Origin: Dichomitus squalens LYAD-421 SS1
Lineage: Eukaryota > Basidiomycota > Agaricomycetes > Polyporales > Polyporaceae
Direction: 5' to 3'
Length of the DNA: 26,439 nucleotides
NCBI RefSeq assembly: GCF_000275845.1
Contig: NW_006766900.1
Coordinates: 446,480-472,918, forward strand
Position 1 is the first letter of the stretch. Each line of letters opens with the position of its first letter. The notes beneath the pieces are model-generated. The model did not search any database. It was not told the origin of the DNA and worked only from the letters and a program-made list of their open reading frames with translations. Below, in pieces: positions 20,805-26,439 of this stretch. The position numbers and the translations under genes are program-made.

Positions 20805-21371
20805 TGTTGGGCACATGTTGAAGCATGTGAAATGCCAAGTGTTGAACTTGGACTTATCCGGTCCGGACTACACGAGGCTATGCATCTCCTAGCGCTTAGC
20901 TGTGGTCGCTTATGTAGTATGTTACCATATTTGGGACTCTCTGCTCGTGTACTATAGCTATGTTTCCGGACTCTTCTGGTACTGTCTAGGACAATCTGTA
21001 CTACTCCAGAACGGTCTAGACAGGTCTATGCCTTACTCATCTCTTACTCATCCTATGGTGCGATACGTCGCAATTCTTTCACCATCGTATTATTCATCGC
21101 ACTATGGTACATGTGACTAACCACTCTTTGATTAGTCATGGACACTTCTCTGTAGTATATAAGGACTTCAGATTGCGTCCTCCCTCTTCAGTCTTTCCTT
21201 ACTGACTGAAGAGTGAGTACTTCCTTACATCTATGTCTAACTTGTAGTTACTTACTTGACCTTTGTAGTCTTGCTTCGACTCTAGGTACAGTTGGTTGCT
21301 GCAATAAAGTCTTTCCTTACTGACTGAAGATCTTGCTTCGACTCTAGTCGGATCTAATCCTTGTCTTCACA
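20805..21371 (+). mobile_element. LTR-like sequence, probably solo or degraded LTR
   Basis: It starts TGTTGGGCACATGTTG and ends CTTGTCTTCACA (TGT...ACA). In order it contains a TATATAA box (21156-21162), a transcript-start-like region, and an AATAAA signal (21303-21308), the arrangement of an LTR promoter and polyadenylation region. No internal retrotransposon frame follows. I could not find an exact target duplication, so both ends are approximate; an alternative left end is 20816 (TGTTGAAG). Confidence 0.55.
21191..21347 (+). repeat. Interleaved direct repeats inside the LTR-like sequence
   Basis: A 22-base unit (starts GTCTTTCCTTACTG) occurs at 21191-21212 and again at 21309-21330. A 17-base unit, TCTTGCTTCGACTCTAG, occurs at 21269-21285 and 21331-21347. 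In the second block the two units are directly adjacent, with AATAAA just before them. Confidence 0.85.
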
Positions 21372-21452
21372 GCCCCGAGTTTATCACCAAGTATCACCGG
21401 CGGTGGCCTGCAGCCCATGTGTTGGAATCTGTAGAATTCACACTCTAGTATT

Positions 21453-21523
21453 GGTTGGATGGTGTAGTGGTAACACCTCCCAGCGCATATGGAATGACCC
21501 GGGTTCAATCCCCGGTCTGACCA
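21453..21523 (+). tRNA. tRNA-like gene, anticodon uncertain (possibly pseudogene)
   Basis: A 71-base cloverleaf can be drawn: a 7-bp acceptor stem with two G-U pairs, a D arm GTGT/ACAC, a T arm CCGGG/CCCGG with loop TTCAATC, and a discriminator A. The A box TGGTGTAGTGG (21460-21470) and B box GGTTCAATCCC (21502-21512) are good. A TTTT terminator follows at 21526-21529. The anticodon stem TCCCA/TGGAA has one mismatch and the loop GCGCATA has C instead of the universal T at position 33. In that register the anticodon would be GCA, but the body does not resemble tRNA-Cys. It may be a diverged tRNA, a pseudogene or a tRNA-derived element. Confidence 0.6.
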
Positions 21524-21769
21524 ACTTTTCATTGTTCAACACCATGACATAATGTACACTGGCGGCACGATGCCCGGCGGCTTCGGCACAGGTGAGTTAT
21601 CACGGCCTGGTTTCCCTATCTGAGGCCATCTCACAAATATTGCTCAGGTCCGTTCAAGGCGATTGGCATCATTCAAAGTGCTTCTCTACGAAGACCTGGT
21701 GAGCTAGATGCCATGGATCAGCTTTCTTCCTTTTGTACTTTGTACTGATTGCACGAAGTGTTCAGACAA

Positions 21770-23892
21770 ATGTGGCTCTTGAGTACTTCCCGTGCGGAAC
21801 TTCAGTTCTTCTCTGCCCCGGAAGCCGTCACAGGCGGCTATGCGATCCTGTCCCATACTTGGGGTGATTGCAAGCAGTCATTCGAGGAGATACAAGCCCT
21901 CAACCAACAATGCAAGACCACCGGGGAGAACCCTCGTGACCTCGCATCGGCGAAGATCCACGAGTGCTGCATCCTTGCCGAACGTCACGGGTACCAGTGG
22001 GCGTGGGTAGACACGTGTTGCATCGACAAGACAAGCAGTACAGAGCTCTCCGAAGCGATCAATTCGATGTTCCTTTGGTATGCCTGCGCGGAGGTCTGCT
22101 TCGGGTACCTCGAGGACGTCCCGAGCGACTGCGTGCTGGAAGCGTCCGACTCGGCCTTCCGAAACGCACGCTGGCATAAGGGCGGGTGGACGTTGCAGGA
22201 GCTCATCTCGCCCTCGCTCGTCATCTTTGTGGCACAGGACTGGAAGACCATCGGGACTAAACACGAGCTCGCCCAGCTGCTCCAACAGATCACCGGGGTG
22301 GGATGGCAGGTGCTGACGCGGGAGACCCACTTCTCGACCGCCAGCGTCGGGAGGCGCATGAACTGGGCGAGCTCGCGGAGCACAACTCGTGTCGAGGACG
22401 AGGCGTACTGCCTCATGGGCCTATTCAATGTCAACATGCCTACGATCTACGGGGAGGGACGTCAAGCGTTCCAGCGCCTGCAGCACGTGATCATGAAGCA
22501 GTCCTTCGACACAAGCCTGTTTGCTTGGGGCCGCTCGCTCAACTCTGGCACCCTGAACCCTCTGGAGGAGCACGAGATCTATAAGCTCTTCAATACCTCA
22601 TCCAAGAACCACGTCTATCTACTCGCCAACTCACCATCAAGCTTCACCAAGCCATTCGGACGGTCACTACGTTATTCACCTGCCGCAACTGAACCGATCC
22701 AGCCGTATCTCGAATGGCAATGGAAGAAGTTTCCGGTAAGAGCTCACGGTTCTCAGCCGATGGTATATATTTGACCCAGGATTGTGTCACCCAGAACAAG
22801 CCACAAAACAGCCCTCGGAGACGATACGGTCCGTTCGGTCGCGTTGAGCTGCCGAAGTTCTTCGTGACGAGCTATGGGCTAGAATGCTGGTTCCCGATCA
22901 TCGAATCGGATGGGCTCACCATCGCAGTCCTTCTCTGCGATACTCACCGCGAATACATCGGCCTCTTCCTGCATCCATCAAACTGGATTATCCAAGATCC
23001 TACGAGGAAGAAGTACCACGTCGGCTATGGATTCAGGCTGGCCTCCGGCAGTATATCCTTCACCCGCCTTGTCTCCCTCGGCAACAATTTTTACGACCTC
23101 CGGCTCAATGGCAAGACGGTCACGGCGGAGTGGCGCGACATCTTCATCGCGGACAGCCCACCACCGATAAAGAGGGACGTCCCAATGAACCTCTGCTACC
23201 CTTTGCACAGTCTGCTTCCTGCACCGCCGTTCTGTATCCCTCACTGGCTCATCGGGAGGGTGACACTGCTAGGAATGGAGCTACGGCCACTAGATGTGCG
23301 GAGCAAGCCTGCGGATGGGAAGCCGCTCGCGGTGGTGGCGAGCTTCACGGATGTCGACGTGAGGGAAGGGATCCGACTCCTCCTCGGGACGTGCGGGAAA
23401 TCACCTGACAGTAGGGCACGTTGGGCGAAGGCGATGTCACGTTACTCAGCGAACTGGAGTGACAAGTGGGACGTGGCGCACGACTGTCAGGAGCACCACC
23501 TGGAGGCTTGGCCGGGCTGGACGAAGGACTTTGGAGACATCGAGCAGACGATCCGCCTGTCGTTCTCCCGCTGCAAGCTGACTCCTCAGCATACCTTCGT
23601 GGTGCATATCGAGCTGGAGGGCAGGGTCTACAACGCGATCAAGGACCAGACGAACGTCAGGTTCCCGTCTTGGGAAGAAGCAGGGCTATTTCAGACCAGC
23701 ATCATCATATCTGACGTCCCATCTTCCTTCGGTGAGGGTGCTTGGGTCCCACCCGTCTTAACCTCGTCTCCAGAAGTGAAGGGATCGAAGGATACTCTAT
23801 CAACACCTACCACGGGGCTGTCGCAGATGGGCCACGCTGATAGTCCACCTGAGGGCAGCCCTCCGCCTGCGTCGGTCGATTCGACTGGATGA
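21770..23892 (+). CDS. HET2: HET-domain protein (687 aa)
   Basis: Exons 21770-22735 and 22795-23892 are joined through a 59-bp intron in phase 0, the same position as in HET1. Residues 24-31 (Y-A-I-L-S-H-T-W), 79-86 (W-V-D-T-C-C-I-D) and 139-145 (G-W-T-L-Q-E-L) mark the HET domain; the F-D-T-S-L-F-A-W-G segment and the long C-terminal region follow. The last 58 residues form a Pro/Ser/Gly-rich tail that HET1 lacks. Family role: fungal heterokaryon or other non-self recognition, with cell death on activation; no partner is identified here. An in-frame ATG-free extension exists upstream, but the ATG at 21770 follows an acceptor TTCAG by 4 bases, as in HET1 and HET3, and starts the conserved M-W-L-L-S-T. 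It is the only HET copy here with no visible lesion. Confidence 0.95.
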
Positions 23893-25107
23893 CCGGCGAT
23901 GTTTGAAGCACCGCATGCACGCTCGGAAGTATGTATAGATCTACACGGGCGGGGGAAGAACTCACAAGCGAGGAGCAGGCAGAACGCAACACACAGCCGA
24001 GTGAGCAGAAGGTTTAGCAGCGAAGGGCTATTGGGCAGGGCGCGGTCGGCGCCGGGGTAGGCTGAGACATAGTGGTGTAGTGGCGCTGAAGTTATGTTAA
24101 CATGATTACCAAGCCTCTGGGAGAGCAGGAAGGCAAGCAGTTCTTGAATCCCGATGCCAGAGTAGCAGGGGGAAAGAGGGACTGAAGGAGACATGGTGTC
24201 TCGTCTGTGGGAGCTCTACTTCATGCATTCGGTCTCTGAGGCCGATCCCACGATTGCCAATATATGTCGTGGCCTCACATCCCGAGGCTCAGGCTGCAGA
24301 CCATTGTGACAATGTTATTGAAACATTTTTGTCGATGAATTTCTTTCTCTTGACACGTACGCACAGAGGGAGACATAGAGAAACCGACGCGTATTCGACA
24401 ACGTGAGTATTCAGTTGCATCCCTGCTACAGAGACGATCTTTGGCCTCACATAGCCTTTAGATCCATGTGCTGCCGTTCCTGGACTGGATTGTGCCTTTC
24501 GCTCTTCCACGAAAGTTGACCAACTACACGCGCTATTGAACCCACGAGGCTATGTACTCCACTTCCCCTATGTCTGTCAAAGAAGCTCAGGATAGGCTCA
24601 CATCATTGGCTGACATGACATTCGCAGTCTGGCGAGGCTTGGACCGGCTGCTCAGGTTAATATTTCTGCATCAATCCAAACATCTCGTGTCTACCAAAGG
24701 CATCGCTCATGGCCTGGGGTACCCTGGATCAGTCTGATGCATTTTTCCGTGATGAGAAACCATGACATGCGGTTTCTTCGTTCGAAATGGCCCGAGGTGT
24801 CATTTAAGACTGTCCGTATAGCTTGGAGGCAGTCCAGCCACAAGCTTGAGTCACTGGGCGCCCGAGTGGCCGTCAATATAAGGCTGGGCCCTGGCTCATC
24901 CGCCCTCCCCATCTCACCTCCCCCCCTCATTGCCCGTATCTGTAAGTGCGTAAATTTCCATCCTTCCCCTTGATTTCTGGCGTACTAACAAAGGAGATTC
25001 CCCCGAAGGTGTCGGCGGAGCCCGTCTCACGTGTCGTAAAGACTTCGCTTCAAGATCGCACCCTCAGATTGGTACGTTATTCTGTCCCAGTTCACCAATA
25101 TATCCCC
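23893..25107. other. Region without a supported gene
   Basis: Only short frames without domains are visible. A GT-AG exon-like piece occurs at about 25012-25071 (ending AGATTG before GTACGT), which could belong to a small gene continuing at about 25499, beyond the inverted repeat. I cannot confirm it. Confidence 0.4.
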
Positions 25108-25451
25108 GCACGACGGGCATTGGCCAATGTCCCGGACCCAAACTGGGACAGAGAAATGGCCTGGGAATGGATGCCTGTCACAGGTTATGTCCCAAAGCCT
25201 AGCTCCGGACCCGAGCCAGCCGGCGCTCTGATACCAGAAACAGGATGTTGGCGCTTGAGACCATCCAAAAAAGGAGCAAAACCACTGATGTCATATAATT
25301 TGTCAGCCTCAATATTCCTTTTCTGGTATTAGCGCCGGCTGGCTGGGGTCCGGAGCTAGGCTTTGGGACCAGGACCAGGAAAGGCATACATTCCCGGTCC
25401 ATTTCTCTGTCCTGGTTTGGGTCCGGGGCATTGGCCAATGCCCATCGTGCC
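25108..25451. repeat. Long inverted repeat (foldback or MITE-like)
   Basis: The left arm 25108-25240 and right arm 25320-25451 are imperfect reverse complements over about 130 bp, with a 79-bp spacer. Each arm contains the palindrome GGCATTGGCCAATG near its outer end. Shared stretches include ACAGAGAAATGG, CCCAAAGCCTAGCTCCGGACC and GCCAGCCGGCGCT. No clear target duplication was found, so the outer ends are approximate. No coding capacity is seen. Confidence 0.85.
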
Positions 25452-25649
25452 GTGTGTATTTGTAAGATCATTCTCCGATACTGACACACAATGACTAGAC
25501 AACAAGGCTCTCCTCGTCGGACTGGCGAAGAGCTTTGTGGCTGGAACACTTCGAGACTCGGTGCACTAGTCCCTCCAAAGCGTTGTAAGGATCTTCTGAA
25601 GCCTGGCAACTCGGTACGTTGCCATTGTGCCGTGATTGGCGATCTTCAC

Positions 25650-26020
25650 TGTTGAACCCGGGGGGCGAAGACCTCTCCCACGGGTGGCAACGACAGCGGA
25701 TAGCCTACAACTCACCTAGAAGGGTTGGTTGATTGTAAGAGGCTTGTAAGAGCGATGAGAGGAGAAGTTCGAGTGAACTGAACTGTAGATTGGGGGTACA
25801 GAGGTCCCCTATATATACTACTGTACATCTGTGGCTACGTAGTACTATACAGTACATTCCCAGGATGCACAGTCGCACAGAGAAGCAGTGCGTACACAGC
25901 GAAGCTGTGTGTGTACCACATGAGTAGTACAGCCTCGGTTATTGCAGTAACCGGCTGTGCCGTTCCATATCTTGTGACGGCTGTATTAGGCAAGCTGTGT
26001 AAACCAGTGCCTGTTCAACA
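25650..26020 (-). repeat. 3' LTR of a Ty1/copia element
   Basis: The 371-bp repeat is bounded by perfect 8-bp inverted ends TGTTGAAC/GTTCAACA. On the minus strand it starts directly after a purine-rich tract and contains a TATATATA box (25810-25817). Its position just after the retrotransposon stop codon makes it the 3' LTR. The outer flank TTCAC (25645-25649) is the candidate 5-bp target duplication; the other LTR is outside the window. Confidence 0.9.
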
Positions 26021-26031
26021 CTCCCCCTCGC
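26021..26031 (-). other. Polypurine tract
   Basis: GCGAGGGGGAG on the minus strand, ending exactly at the first base of the LTR. This is the usual plus-strand primer site of LTR retrotransposons. Confidence 0.8.
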
Positions 26032-26068
26032 TAAGTATCCGAACGGTTACGCAAGCGTAGCAGGCGCT

Positions 26069-26439
26069 TTAAGCAGCTCTGGACTTTGGGAAGCGGAGAC
26101 CAAGTTGTGAGCGAAATTTCAAGAACTTCACTACACCAAGGTTCTTGGTAAAGATGTCCGCAGGATTGTCGTTTCCGTCTATATAGAAGACATCAACGAT
26201 TCCTTTATCATGTACCTCACGGATATAGTGATATCGGATGTCAATGTGCTTTGACCTTGACTCCGTCACAGGATTCGATGCAATGAAGATCGATCCTTGA
26301 TTGTCTCCGGATAGAGGTATGTGATCGACATGGTAGTCAAGTTCAGCAAGTAGATTGCGAACCCAGACCACTTGGCGACTGCAGTCGCTCATTGCCATGT
26401 ACTCAGCTTCCGTAGAAGAAAGAGCAATGGTCTTCTGTG
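26069..26439 (-). CDS. Ty1/copia polyprotein, C-terminal RNase H part (cut by window edge)
   Basis: The frame is open from the window edge to the stop at 26069-26071, 122 residues. It starts within the hallmark copia RNase H sequence S-S-T-E-A-E-Y, followed by E-L-D-Y-H, D-N-Q-G-S-I-F-I-A, R-S-K-H-I-D-I-R-Y-H-Y-I-R-E and A-D-I-F-T-K-N-L. RNase H removes the RNA strand during reverse transcription. Integrase and reverse transcriptase must lie beyond 26439. No stop or frameshift is visible in this part, so the element could be young. Confidence 0.95.
   Translation of the reverse strand, partial: QKTIALSSTEAEYMAMSDCSRQVVWVRNLLAELDYHVDHIPLSGDNQGSIFIASNPVTESRSKHIDIRYHYIREVHDKGIVDVFYIDGNDNPADIFTKNLGVVKFLKFRSQLGLRFPKSRAA

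Noticed and set aside
21344..21532. Minus-strand frame of 62 residues over the tRNA-like gene
   Set aside because: Antisense of the tRNA body, with the usual spurious D-R-G-L-N-P-G peptide; no independent support.
23691..24194. Minus-strand frame of 167 residues overlapping the HET2 3' end
   Set aside because: Overlaps the clear HET2 tail, lacks a domain, and shows low-complexity hydrophobic stretches only.
1..26439. CRISPR array, bacterial operon or prokaryotic defence system
   Set aside because: Intron-rich eukaryotic genes throughout; no regularly spaced repeats of CRISPR type and no bacterial gene families.

Overview
The window looks like nuclear DNA of a filamentous basidiomycete, probably an agaricomycete of the polypore type. 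Genes carry many short introns (about 50-80 bp) with GT...YAG borders and CTNAC/CTAAT branch sites. The contents are typical of that group: HET-domain genes of the C-terminally extended mushroom type, a KRE6/SKN1-like GH16 gene, hAT elements and Ty1/copia elements. The species assignment is inference.

Layout. 1-3400 is a decayed region: an F-box fragment (about 791-1430), then the 3' half of a hAT transposase with four clean introns and one internal stop (1683-2995), followed by GACCGGTC-type repeats. 3401-3960 (minus) holds a weakly supported small spliced gene. 5050-6570 (+) is a complete six-exon KDEL receptor gene (ERD2). 7229-8654 (minus) is a five-exon gene for an RS-rich, probably nuclear protein, convergent with ERD2. 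9066-9635 (+) is an unrecognised spliced reading frame. It is followed by HET1 (9700-11643).

13613-16881 carries the GH16 cell-wall glucan gene. It is interrupted by a 67-base N gap flanked by two copies of the same 845 bp, most simply an assembly error. 17585-19463 is HET3, a HET-domain pseudogene with two in-frame stops. 20155-20732 is a non-autonomous hAT-like element with an exact 8-bp target duplication. 20805-21371 is LTR-like and lies about 80 bp upstream of a tRNA-like gene (21453-21523). HET2 (21770-23892) is a close, longer paralogue of HET1. 25108-25451 is a long inverted repeat. 25650-26439 is the 3' LTR and RNase H end of a Ty1/copia element on the minus strand that leaves the window.

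How it fits together. Housekeeping genes (ERD2, the RS-rich gene, GH16) lie within and beside a small HET (allorecognition/incompatibility-type) cluster that appears to be turning over: one apparently intact copy, one with an altered C-terminus, one with nonsense mutations. Mobile elements lie in the gaps. I found no convincing wholly new system. The strongest unexplained items are the HET cluster and its lesions, the hAT-like element, the inverted repeat, and two spliced frames without a recognised family.
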